Source: Tachypleus tridentatus (Eukaryota; Arthropoda; Merostomata; Xiphosura; Limulidae). Taken from it: DNA of 64,000 nt. Shown here in pieces: positions 22,830-33,804 of this stretch (position 1 is the stretch's first letter; each line of letters opens with the position of its first letter). Both the position numbers and the translations under genes were made by a program. Below the pieces are notes generated by a model that saw only the letters and a list, made by a program, of their open reading frames with translations, was not told where the DNA came from and did not search any database. The stretch spans positions 152,331,592 through 152,395,591 of the forward strand of contig NC_134832.1 in NCBI RefSeq assembly GCF_004210375.1. Direction: 5' to 3'.

Positions 22830-25530
22830 AGTTAATATTTTCCTATTCTCAAAATGTATTTCACAAAGATAATGATATCTACACACACAAATGCTATGTT
22901 GCTTTTAAGTCTGCCTATGAGATTTGCATGCCACTTCCAAAACTTATAGAAACAAAATGGCCAAAGAGCAACAGAAGTTTTACTCCTAGACAACTGATAA
23001 CTGGTAGGAAGCTGAATCTTGAATACGGGGCCTTTAAGTCCATATATGGACTTAAATATATTGAAGCACATGGACTTAGCTGAGGTGTCAATGAGCTCGT
23101 TCCCACAAATACTGGCATGGCCATTTGTCCAGAAAAACTGTATGTTAGTGGAAGATGAAAAAAGAAATGGACCAGTTGTTGTTGTTTAATATTGACAAGA
23201 ACAGGACGAAATGTAATGTGATTCCAGAGCCAGGATCACTGCAAATAGTACAATCATTGTACTGCATAGCTTCTATGTCATCCAGGACAAGGCAGATGGC
23301 ATACAACTTGGCAGCAAACACCGAGTCAAAACAAACTCCGGCACAGTCCACACAGTTCAGGAGTATCTACCATCAAAGAAAGGTCACAGATGTGGATGGT
23401 AATAAGCCATGGTGTGATAATGCTGATCAGTGGAGATAGCAACATCATCCAATGAAATGCCCAATTCAACCAACTGCCCCTGCATACAAAAGCCAAAAGG
23501 AAAAATGACAGGCCATCTATTCAGAAAGAGCAAATGGTGGAGGTTAAGAAGAGGTTTGTAGGACTTAATGTACAAGTTATGGACTGAAGAAGTGAGAAAA
23601 GCCCCAGATGGTGAATGGGGTACTGCATCTTCATAGGTGAGGTAAGAATTTTGCCTTAAGGACCATGGGATGAAAACAATATCACCGAGACAAAGTTCAA
23701 GATGGAAGAAGACTGAAACAAGATGTTCTCTGATTGTTGAAGGCTTCTGTGGTCATCAATGTTCCAAGTCAAATCAGTTGGTCCATAATGGAGTGCTGTC
23801 AATGAAACCCGCACTTGGTGGCTAAGAAAAGATTGTTTGATTCAAGAAACCAAACAAGACAAGTATTAACAATCCTCTCTAAGATCTCACAGAGACAGCT
23901 TATCAAAGATACTGGATGATAATTAGAAGGAATTTTGGGATACTTCCCAGACTTTGAAAAAGATAGGACAATATACTGTTGATGTATCTCCTCTGTACAT
24001 GAAATAACTTTGTTACAGAAGCTTCATAACATAAAATATTGTAAAAAGACAGCTTGTTAGTTCAGTTAAAATAGTAGCAGCCCTGGATAAAATCACCCTG
24101 TAAAGCAAATGTATGGACTACAATATTAAAAGGACAGAAAATACACATCAACAAGGAAAATAAGTCCACAGGAATATCTGCTCTACCAAACTTTTGGATG
24201 TTTGGGAGAAAAAAGAATTAGGAGATTGAGAATGGCTTATAGTTAAAACCTGAGCTTAGGAAACCAGTTTAAAATAAGGTTCATTACCAACAGATCCAGT
24301 TAAAAACAATCAGAAGAATATCGAGAGAAGCAGGAGAGAGATAACGTAGCATGTCATAGTATACATCATCAGGTCCAATAGATGTACTGCCAGACAGATG
24401 AAGGACCATTTTCAGTTCCATCAATGTAAAGGGACAATTATAGTCAAAGAGACAGTCAGTTTGAAAGGAAAGAGGTGAATGCTCTGCCCGAGTCTTGATG
24501 GCCAAGAAGGTGGAGGAACAAGCAAAAGTGCTAGATACCCGGCAAAAGCTTTCACCTAGAGTATCAGCGATGCTCCAGACATCAGTTACCTCTTGGCTAT
24601 CAGAGAGTAAGATGGAGAGGGGGACAGAGTTGTAGTGCTCATTGACCTTTCGAATCCTGTCCCATATGAGTTTGGAACTGGTGGTAGAAGATATGCCGGT
24701 TCTGAACTTAATCCAAGAATCCTTCTGGCTTTGACATCTTACCCACTGAGCATGAGCACAGGCCCGCTGAAAAGCAATGCAGTTCAAGAGTGTGGAATAC
24801 CAACAAAAAGTATCCCAGGCCAATTTTTGAGCCTTCTGTTCCTAGTGGTAGGCAGGATTCCACCACGGACGAGAATACAGTGGAAAACGTGTTGAGGTTT
24901 TAGGAATTCATTGAGCAGCTGCTTGTATAATACAGTTAGTTGCTGCTGCCACACAGTCACCTACTGACAGTTTACAGATGATGGCAGAATTACGTTCTGT
25001 CAGAGCAGTGGAAGAGGACCAGTTTGCCTGATGCAGCTTTCTCTGGGGCACACTGGTCATGCGGCTTCGACCACAGTCAGTCACTCTCAAGATTATAGGA
25101 AAATCATCACTACCTCGTGGATTATTGTCAACCCTACATGAAAAATGGAAGAATAATGAAGGGGAGCAAATTGAGAGACCAACAGAAGTAAAGGAATGAC
25201 AAGGTGCATGGAAATAAGTAGAAGAACCAGTATTGAAATAGAAAGGTTGTGACCAGAGAGCTTATGCTCTACAAAGCAACCCCTTCTGTCAATATCAGCG
25301 CTTCCCCAGAGGGGATGATGTTGATTAAAGAGGGAGATGGCAGCTGTTCAATGAGAGCATCCAGGTCCAATTTATCACAGGTTTCTCCAGACAACAGGTA
25401 GAGAGAACAAATAGTGATGGCACGACCCAAGAAAACATAGATCGCTACAGCCACCAAGGGTGTGTCGAGTGACAAAGACAGGGTGACCACATGCTGATCA
25501 ACCAACAATGCTACTCTTCCATTAACTCGT
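22830..25530 (-). mobile_element. RNase H-bearing LINE (I/Jockey group), 5'-truncated and decayed
   Basis: Read right to left the fragments follow ORF2 order. Endonuclease: RVNGRVALLVDQHV, DTPLVAVAIYVFLGR (25269-25530). Linker: HQANWSSSTALTERN (24908-25090). Reverse-transcriptase start: PFTLMELKMVL then GPDDVYYDMLRYL (24284-24823), with SKSGKYPKIPSNYHPVSLI and LERIVNTCLVWFLESNN near 23950-23830. RNase H: AAKLYAICLVLDDIEAMQYN (23145-23351). Its C-terminal side: NGHASICGNELIDTSAKSM (about 23130-23065). The frame shifts repeatedly, and the palm block with the YxDD catalytic motif was not found between about 23700 and 23580, so part of the RT is deleted. ORF1 and the endonuclease start are absent (5' truncation at about 25530). 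The 3' end is uncertain and could reach 22690. Confidence 0.82.
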
Positions 25531-25535
25531 TACTA

Positions 25536-28201
25536 AATAAATAGTTGTGACCTTATGTCAGTACACATGAATGCTAGTTAACAGATATTATGTTTCTACT
25601 TAAAAACAAATAGGCTTTCAAACAGTTTCAAAACTTAATTTCCAAAACTGTATGAATCCAATGCATATCTGTTCTTACTATGGTTTCATGGAGTGTGTAC
25701 TGCTCTTCAGAAACTGCATAACAGCTGGACTTAGATGGAATATTTGTTTCTTAAAAAATGAAAAAGTCTTCTTAATGTAATTAAAACCACTTTCATACTA
25801 AAGTTTATTCTAAAGTTTGCTTTGATTTTTCTTGAGCAATAATGAAACAATCACATTAAACATTTTTAATGGTTAAAGAAAAGGCAAATGACAATCTCAT
25901 TGTATGTGAAATAATTTTAAAATATGATAATAATTTAACATAATATATTATAACACTTGGAATACACAAAAACTTTTCAAAGTCAGAATTCATTTCATCT
26001 TCATTTAGAAACTGTGGAAACAAAAGAGCACATTTATATTAAACCAGAAATGTAGTCTAAACATATTACAAGCTCAATCTGTTTTATAAATAAAATACTA
26101 TTAGCATGCCAATAAAGTTCCTAAGATCAGTAAACTTTCAAATTAATACAAAGTAACTCCTTTGATTCTCAACAGAAACAAGAACCATAACTTAAAGTTT
26201 TGAATTACAGGAATAGATCTACAGTTTAAATTTTACAAACAGCAAAATAATGTTTTTGTTATTTCAGTGATACTAGGAAACAGTAAAATGTGTATTAATA
26301 CAGCATTAAGTTTTCCTCATGATGTAGGTGCACGCAGTACCAGTGTGGGAATTATAAGGACATGTGGGTAACCCAACTGTTGTACCATAAGGAAATGTTT
26401 TTACAACACCGTTGGGTAAATCCCCTTGTTGCACCAAACAGCTTTAAATGTCAAGTCAGATAAATCCCATGACAGCATCCAAAGAGTTTTAAAAAATCCC
26501 ATTTGCTAGATTATAGAAAGGTTGGATGAGAGAAAGCAAAATATTGTTATTAATGGACTTGCAAACAATCTGTACACTAGTTAAGGTCACTTCACTTTCT
26601 GTTACAATCCTGTTCTTATTGTGTAAGAAAGGATAGTATTTATTCAAATGTATTCAAAGAGCTACTAGGATTACTTCATGAATGGAAGGATTGAATCATG
26701 GGGATGGGTTAATCATACAGTTTAAGTTCAGTTGAAGTACACCTTATAAGTTATATTCAAAATTGAACTGAACTTTATTATCCGTGCATGTTAATAAACT
26801 AGACATTAAAGCATATTTATAATTAAAAGTTTTATATTATCTGATGTTCATGATTTAATATGTCAGGTATGTAGCTTTGTACTCAGCAGCAAACAAAGTA
26901 ACATTTTTATTACTTGGATAAATATAATTACCAAAAATAGAGAAAGTTGTTATCTCTATTGGCAGTTAGTTTATTATTATAGTGACAATTGATTTAGTCA
27001 TAGTTTTGATTAGACTGTATAAACCTAATCAATGTAAACACTGCCTGAAGGTAACCAATTACAGTTTGCAGTTCTAAACAGTTCTCTCAGTTGTTTAGCA
27101 TGCAAGTGGCACTAAAATACATGCTACAATAACGTAAAGAGGGAAGCTTGAAGTCATTTCCACGTAGACCACAAATTATTTGTAGACACTGGAAGGTTAT
27201 ATTTAATAACCGAACAATACTGTCGTCATAAACTGAGACAAATACCCTAATAATACAATACTTTTCATACGTATGATGTAATGTAGGTTTTTCCATACCT
27301 TCTGAAAGTTTAAGAAATCCACTTAATTCTTAAACATAAAATTCAACTTCCAGAAGAAACTCACTTCCTTCCCCCCAAATCAAATACACAACAGAATGTT
27401 TTAAAACTTTCCAAACAATCACATTTAAATACTTTTTTCTCCATAACATTCCTTAATTGTTTCTAGCTTCATGATCAGGACAGAAATTGTTGTTCACATT
27501 TTCACAAGATATTGAAAATTTGTTCACTGACCACAAACCTTTGTACCAACAGAGACCAATTGTGATTAATTTTAGTTGACAAGTTGATTCACTCCCAAAA
27601 TTTTGCTGCCATTCCATGTCTGAAAGTAAAGATGAAAAGACAGTAAAAGACCATACTTATGATGGATGTCCTGAGATAGAATGTTTCACCATGAGAAACC
27701 CATTCTTAAATTTTTAAAATCATAGAGTGTATTTTAATAAGCTAATTGATTTTCTTCGCTCTTATAAGAAAAATATCAAAGGTGTCACAAATTAGCCTTG
27801 ATATTTGCAGAACAAGTGTCTTATCCTCCATAAAACTCCTCTTCTGTTGATCTTGTCAGTGAAAAACATTTTCCAAATTCATGTTCATTCATTAAACCTT
27901 TTAAATTAAAGACGTTCTCAAAACCATCATCTTATCATCACAGTAATCACTCTAGTAGGTCTCAAGTCTTGCCGAACATTTGAATTTGTTTGATTTTCAT
28001 GTTTTTGGATTTTATAAAATTTTACACTGACAACTTTAGTTATGGAACATGAATGTACATGTTTCTGTCAGCATCTTTATCACAATCATTAATATGTATT
28101 AGTGAAACTAAATACATTTTAATGAAGTTAAATAGTGAAATATGTAAGATCAGAAGGAAGGACTGCATTAAAAACAGCAAACCTAAACCTCTAACTAATT
28201 A
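25536..28201. other. 2.7-kb stretch with no recognised gene
   Basis: Very AT-rich. Near 26340-26480 three loosely similar phrases (gggtaacccaactgttgtac, gggtaaatccccttgttgca, agataaatcccatgacagca) suggest an old short repeat. No exon, RNA or transposon recognised. Confidence 0.35.
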
Positions 28202-28729
28202 TACTAGTTTGTTATAACTCAAAAACATGTAAGAATTTGTGGATTTAAGCACCCACACCTCTCTCTCCTAATATCTAATTCTATATCTATTGCTACTATT
28301 TATTTCTTTTGTGAGACTGGCAAATGGAGATTAAGACTGATAGATGGTGTATCCCCACTGCAATGTGGGTCCTACTTCTTCAACCACCTCCACAACCTAG
28401 GGTACATATTATGATCCCACACTGTAGTTTGTACCTTGGGATATTTTTAGTGCAATGTAAAATATTAATAAACAGTCACTTACATGATCCATTAAATTCT
28501 TACTATTAGTTAATATTAGGCTTTTTTATGACAAGAAACCTACTTGAAACAAAAATGTATTTCAGAACAATTAGAATGGGTATTGACACTTTAATGATAA
28601 GTGGAGAACAACATTTTGACCTTCCTAGGGTACATGTTATGATCCTACACTGTAGTTTGTATTCTGGGATATTTTCAGTCAATGCAGCATTTTTTATTTA
28701 ATTTGTTTTCGAGTTACAACAAACTAATA
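28202..28729. repeat. Inverted-repeat pair enclosing a direct duplication, possible MITE
   Basis: The 26 bases at 28202-28227 (tactagtttgttataactca..) and the reverse complement of 28704-28729 (tattagtttgttgtaactcg..) differ at only three positions. Between them a ~65-bp phrase beginning cctagggtacat occurs twice, at about 28397 and 28623, at ~88% identity. No transposase and no certain target-site duplication, so a non-autonomous element is only one reading. Confidence 0.4.
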
Positions 28730-29462
28730 CATGTGTCATTTCTAGAACAAGTGTTCCATTTCTGCCTATACTAATGCATCATTAATGAAAGAAAAACGTA
28801 TAATTTGCAAGTGTCAAGGTTTCCCCATTTAAACCCATACAGTTCCCCTGGAATTATATAAACAAGCTTTTGATACATATAAATATCAAAGGTCCCAGAA
28901 TAAGACACTGATAAATTTAAATTATAATGGTTATTCTAATCAAATGATGTATACTTTATACCATACTCTTCTTACTACGTAATTAAATTTTTATTCACTT
29001 CTGAAACTCTTCCAACTGATACTACAAAAACTAATACAATAATTAAGTTTCATGCAGAATGATACAAAAATATTAAAATGATTAACATCAACAGATAATG
29101 CGTTTATAAACTGTATAAACCTCACAAACAATATTATAAGTTAGTAAGAAAATAAACACTTTATTAATATTGTAAAAACTTCTAAGTATCAAACATTATT
29201 GTACTGTCAGTACAAATATTTAATACTAAATATTAAGCTATTTGTTAGGCCTCAAGCATGAAGCAAGAACATCATAATTCATGGTTTAATTAAAGTACTA
29301 AACTAACAAAATTCAAATCATAAAACTATATAAAAATGGTCCTGTAAATATTATAGACAATATATGTTATTCATTTACTCAGCTTATTGTTAAAATAGTA
29401 TCACTACAACTGGGATTCTTAACCAACCTAATTCAAATTATCATACGTCTTACTCTTACTTA
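28730..29462. other. Featureless AT-rich stretch
   Basis: Nothing recognised. Confidence 0.35.
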
Positions 29463-29699
29463 GTGGCCTGGCATGACCAGGTGGGTTAAGGCGTTCGATT
29501 TGTAATCTGAGGGGCGCGGGTTCGAATCCCCGTCGCTCCAAAAATGGTTGCCCTTTCAGCTGTGGGGCGTTATAAGTTGACAGTCAATCTCACTATTTGT
29601 CGGTAAAAGAGTAGCCCAAGAGTCTTACATCTACCTAAAGTAGGGGCAACGAGCGCATAACCCTCGAGTAGCTTTGTGCGAAATTCCCAAACAAAAAGC
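29463..29699 (+). mobile_element. SINE family A copy
   Basis: tRNA-like head (gcctggcatgaccaggtggg, loop tttgtaa, B box gggttcgaatccccg), middle ggtaaaagagtagcccaaga, tail gtagctttgtgcgaaattcc + (caaa). A ~40-base stretch of the body is replaced by atctacctaaagtaggggc. It abuts the broken end of the LINE to its right; no target-site duplication seen. Confidence 0.85.
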
Positions 29700-30156
29700 T
29701 TTGTTTTTCTGTTTTTTATTGCTTCGAGTAGTTCTTGAAGGAATATTTCATTTGTTAGTAACGTGCTTACATAATCTTTGTCGGAACTTGTATTTGTATC
29801 AGTTAAGTTTATTGGAAAAATTGGTTCAAATTGATGTTTATTGTTTAATATGAGATTGATGACTTTGTTGTAGAAATATGTATCCATATCTGGATCAGTG
29901 TGAGTTTTAAAAGTATTTTGAAGTTAATCTTTGAAAGCTTCGGCTATTTTTTTATTTGTGTGTGCTATAGTATTATTATATTCGAGTGGAGGATATTTCT
30001 TTGTGTCTGTATTTTCATTTGTGAGTCTTTTAAGACGTGACCACAATTTTGAGTCAGTTTTATCATTTAGTTTAGAGCAGTAATTGTCCCATTTATTTTG
30101 TTTTTGTTGTTTTATGTGTGTTCTGATGTGATTTCTAATGTTGTTTATTTGCGTTT

Positions 30157-30440
30157 GGCCCGTCATGGCCAAGCGTGTTAAGGCGTGCGACTCGTAATCT
30201 GAGGGTCGCGGGTTCGCATCCCCGTCGCGCTAATCATGCTCGCCCTTTCAGCCATGGGGGAGTTATAATGTTGCGATCAATCCCACTATTCTTTGGTAAA
30301 AGACTAGCCCAAGAGTTGGCGGTTGGTGGTGATGACTAGCTGCCTTCCCTCTAGTCTTACACTGCTAAATTAGGGACGGCTAGCACAGATAGCCCTCGAG
30401 TAGCTTTGTGCGAAATTCAAAAAAACAAACAAACAAACAA
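30157..30440 (+). mobile_element. SINE family A, full length, with 12-bp target-site duplication
   Basis: Starts ggcccgtcatggccaagcg and ends gcgaaattc + (aaac)n. The word ttatttgcgttt occurs directly before (30145-30156) and after (30441-30452), cutting the LINE linker in two. The head has the Thr-like loop ctcgtaa and B box gggttcgcatcccc. The best preserved SINE with 59338, so among the youngest here. Confidence 0.95.
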
Positions 30441-31414
30441 TTATTTGCGTTTTGGTTTCTCTGTCTCTTGTTATCATGTACTGTCTTCTTAATTGTCTTC
30501 GTTTTTTGATTAGATTGATTATTTCTGTGGTGGGTTTCCATGTGTTGTTTGTTGTTTTATGGTGTTGTTTTGGTATTGTTAACTTGGCTGCTTTCTGAAG
30601 GCACTCCGTAATTGTTTGACAGTAGTTATCCATTTCAATATGGGTTTTAACTTCTTTTATACCTTTATTAGGTAATAGGTTGTCTAATTCTTCTTTGTAA
30701 TTTTGCCAATCTGCTTTTCTGTAATTAAATTCTTCTTTCCGAAATGTTATATTTTAATGGGGGGCGAGATCAAAGACACAATATATTGGAAGGTGATCAC
30801 TGTCAATCATTTCCCACTTGAAATTTTATTATTTTCTGGCTCAGAATATATGTACACATACACAGGTCTAGTATGTCACTGGAGTTTGTGGTATAAGCTT
30901 TGTCTGTTGGGATGGTATCATTTAATAAAATTATATTGTTATCATCTATGAATTGTAATAGACTTCTACCATTGTAGTTTCAGCTCCAGCATCCAAAGGT
31001 AACATTTTTACTATTTGAGTCACCCATAACTAAGGAGATTTTATTGTGGGAAAAGATGTTGCTAAGTAATGCTATATCTAGTTGTTTATTAGGTGAGCAG
31101 TAAATTCCTGCTACAGTTATAGTTACAGGATATCGACAGTAACATGTTCGTTGTTACTGTTCAATATCGACAGTAACATGTTCGTTGTTACTGCTCAATT
31201 GAATTTCTATTACTGATAGCTCCACTTTGTAGAGAAGCATAATGCTTCTGTTTTCAACATTCTTATTTATTCTGTCTTTCCTTATTGTTGAATAAGTTGG
31301 TATTTTAAATCTCTTGTTATTGTATATTAGAGTTTCGCTTACTATTATAATGTGGGAATTAGTTTCTTGTATTAAGTCTTCAATCTCATGTTTCTTGGAA
31401 GCTATTGCACCTTG

Positions 31415-32449
31415 GATGTTGATATACACTACTGTGAACATTGTGCTGTAAGCATGTATCCAGTTAGTGTTGATATTATGTAGGGTGATGTTGATATATA
31501 CTACTGTGAACAATGTGCTGTGAGCATGTAACCAGTTAGTGTTGATATTATGTAAGGTATGTGTGATGTTGATATATACTACTGTGAACATTGTGCTGTG
31601 AGCATGTAACCAGAAAGTGTTGTTATTATGTAGGGTATGTGTGGTGTGATGTTGATATATACTACTGTGAACATTGTGCTGTGAGCATGTAACCAGAAAG
31701 TGTTGTTATTATGTAGGGTATGTGTGGTGTGATGTTGATATATACTACTGTGAACATGTATCCAGTAAGTGTTGATATAATGTAGGGTATGTGTGATGTT
31801 GATATATACTACTGTGAACATTGTGCTGTGAGCATGTAACCAGAAAGTGTTGTTATTATGTAGAGTATGTGTGGTGTGATGTTGATATATACTACTGTGA
31901 ACATGTAACCAATAAGTGTTGTTATTATATAGGGTATGTGTTGTGTGATGTTGATATATACTACTCTGAACATTGCGCTGTGAGCATGTAACCAGTAAGT
32001 GTTGATATTATGTAGAGTATGTGTAGTGTGATGTTGATATATACGACCGTGAACATTGTGCTGTGAGCATGTAACCAGTAAGTGTTGTTATTATGTAGGT
32101 ATGTAAGATGTGATGTTGACATATACTACTGTGAACATTGTGTTGTGAGCATGTAACGAATAAGTGTTGTTATTATATAGGGTATGTGTGGTGTGATGTT
32201 GATATATACTACTGCGAACATTGTGCTGTGAGCATGTATCCAGTTAGTGTTGATATTATGCAGAGTATGTGTGGTGTGATGTTGATATATACTACCGTGA
32301 ACATTGTGCTGTGAGCATGTAACCAGTAAGTGTTGATATTATGTAAGGTATGTGTGGTGTGATGTTGATATATACGACCGTGAACATTGTGCTGTGAACA
32401 TATAACCAGTAAGTGTTGATATTATGTAGGGTAAATGGGGTGTGATGTG
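31415..32449. repeat. ~83-bp minisatellite of unit 1
   Basis: About 13 copies of gtgatgttgatatatactac + tgtgaacattgtgctgtgag + catgtaaccagtaagtgttg(t/a)tattatgtagggtatgtgtg. Steps between copies are mostly 83 bp, with shorter ones of 78 and 64. On the minus strand the unit contains the ORF2 start (ATG TTC ACA GTA), so open frames reading MFTVVYINI recur along it. Confidence 0.92.
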
Positions 32450-32902
32450 TTTTCTGGAGAAATTAATCAGTAATTCGAAGCAGTTAGTTGTTTGGATTTG
32501 TGTAATCTGTTACAAATTCTGTAAATATGTTTTTCATTATGGTTGTGAAAAGGCTTGTTTTATTTGATGTGTTAATATTTGTTTCTTGTATGGTGAAGCT
32601 GTTTTCTTGTGGATTTTATGTTTGCGTAAAGGTGTTCTTATCCCCAATGACTACACTTACAAATTATATCCTAATTCAAGCATGCCGCCTGATCTTCACG
32701 CCTCCACATAGACTGCATTTTAAAGAAGTAGCAAAAACAAATTAATAAATGTGTTTCTTTTGAATAAACCTATTTGTAAAAAGTATGTGATTTGAAAACA
32801 ATTAATAATTATAGATTTGTTTTTCATTTTCAAACTGTGATACATGCATGTACACACAAAAAGTTTAACATTTCGTTAGCTTCAGAAGTTTTCACGCAAA
32901 GA

Positions 32903-33026
32903 TGTTGTTGTTTTGAGTTAAGGACAAAGCCACACAATGGACTATCAGCGTTTTGCCAACCACAGGTATCGACACCCGGTTTTTAACGTGGTTAGTCCAC
33001 AGACATACCGCTGAGCCACTGGGAGG
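32903..33026 (-). mobile_element. SINE family B2 beside the tRNA gene (unit 1)
   Basis: Minus-strand head gcctcccagtggctcagcgg, B-box-like gtgtcgatacctgtgg, body ttggcaaaacgctgatagtcc, tail in (aac)n. The head begins 12 bases after the tRNA-Ile 3' end and lies in the same direction. Equivalent copies: 37367-37490, 41994-42118, 46624-46748, 51255-51379, 55753-55876. Confidence 0.8.
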
Positions 33027-33037
33027 CAAAATCTATA

Positions 33038-33129
33038 TTCCCCAGGTGAGGCTCGAACTCACAACCCCGGCATAACCCACAAGTACTGTCTTATAAGTAC
33101 CGTGCGCTAACCAATTGCGCCACTGGGGA
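33038..33129 (-). tRNA. trnI-UAU: tRNA-Ile(UAU) with 18-nt intron (unit 1)
   Basis: Folds as a complete cloverleaf on the minus strand: acceptor TCCCCAG/CTGGGGA (7 pairs), D stem GCGC/GCGC, anticodon stem CGGTA/TGCCG, loop CTTATA+A with anticodon TAT at 33093-33095, T arm GTGAG-TTCGAGC-CTCAC, discriminator A at 33038. An 18-nt intron (33074-33091) sits between positions 37 and 38, the standard eukaryotic site; from memory the animal tRNA-Ile(UAU) is one of the few that regularly has an intron. A TTTT Pol III stop follows 7 bases downstream (33028-33031). No mispairs, so it is likely functional. It would decode AUA. Confidence 0.93.
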
Positions 33130-33200
33130 TTTGCGTAAGCGTTCCTAATCAAATAAGTTTCTACGCGTAGCCGCCCATAATTTTGAAATGATAGACTTGA

Positions 33201-33410
33201 GTTTGTTTATTTGATTTCTGAATTTCGTAAAGAGGTACACGAGGACGATTTGAGCTAGCCTTCCCTAAGTGTAAGATTACAAAGAAGCCAGCTAGTCATC
33301 ACCACCCATCGCCGACTCTTGGACAACTCAGGATACGACAGGAATTCTAGCCCACGACTTGCACAGCATGCGAAGAGGGCACTCATCACCTATTCATGCC
33401 AGGTCAATAG
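33201..33410 (-). mobile_element. Decayed SINE family A, upstream of the tRNA gene (unit 1)
   Basis: Minus-strand phrases gcgatgggtggtgatgactag, aatcttacacttagggaagg and tacgaaattcag + aaat match the family A body and tail with heavy decay; only a trace of the head (tgacctggcatgaat) is left. Much older than the SINE at 30157. Equivalent copies start near 37665, 42293, 46923, 51553 and 56050. Confidence 0.55.
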
Positions 33411-33804
33411 ATTAAAGACAGTTAATCAATAGTATACCAATGTCACTTTTTTTAAATTAGTGTTGTTTTAAAAAGTAATGTGTTTTGATTGAAATTAGAT
33501 ACGAAACTGTGTGGGGATCGGAAATTGGACGACTCCTTCTCATGACCTTTCTAATGTCTTACTTAATCACGTTGTCAAGTTTGGTGCTCTTTTATCAAGA
33601 AATGTGGATACGTTTAATGAACAGATGCACACATATAGTGACGTTTATTTACATAGAAGATGAAGGTTCCAACTCACCCCATCATGACTTTCCTCAAGTG
33701 ATCGTACGTCACCGTGTCAAGTTTTGTGTTTATTGATCAAGAAATGGAGAAACGTGGAAGGAAAAGTTATTCAATGATAGTTATTGTTTCACTCGACAAT
33801 AGTA
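33411..33804. other. Spacer before Tigger (unit 1), with diverged internal duplication
   Basis: No gene. Two ~45-bp phrases resemble each other: ttgtcaagtttggtgctctt near 33570 and gtgtcaagttttgtgtttat near 33715, each followed by tcaagaaatg. The 83-residue open frame at 33485 recurs in all six units only because the units are near-identical. Confidence 0.45.

Larger units (their letters stand above)
29700..32690 (-). mobile_element. Second LINE: ORF1 remnant, minisatellite, endonuclease, RT start
   Basis: On the minus strand, in order. ORF1 C-terminal remnant at 32690-32490: KCSLCGG zinc-knuckle-like, SNKTSLFTTIMKN, ending TNPNN and a stop. Then the ~83-bp minisatellite (31415-32449). Then ORF2 from MFTVVYINIQGAIASKKHEI (31430): VSETLIYNNKRF, SIMLLYKVELSVIEIQLSS, then in another frame VAGIYCSPNKQLD, SLVMGDSNSKN (endonuclease core), then the pre-RT linker (KRRQLRRQYMITRD, KLWSRLKRLTNEN) and LQELLEAIKNRKTK at the RT start. 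It breaks at 29700 beside a SINE, so most of the RT is missing. ORF2 shifts frame several times. The clade (Jockey/CR1-like) is uncertain. The 31112-32690 part is repeated in every array unit. Confidence 0.72.

Noticed and set aside
31154-31591. 145-residue frame as a host gene
   Set aside because: It reads as the minisatellite followed by the LINE endonuclease start (INIQGAIASKKHEIEDL, SETLIYNNKRF).
31415-32449. CRISPR-like regular repeat array
   Set aside because: The ~83-bp units are contiguous without unique spacers, lie in an animal genome beside a LINE, and no cas genes exist.
33485-33736. 83-residue frame conserved in all six array units
   Set aside because: Conservation is due to the recent tandem duplication. 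Changes between units fall without codon preference (for example unit 6 NSPLHYFPQ), so no sign of selection on a protein.
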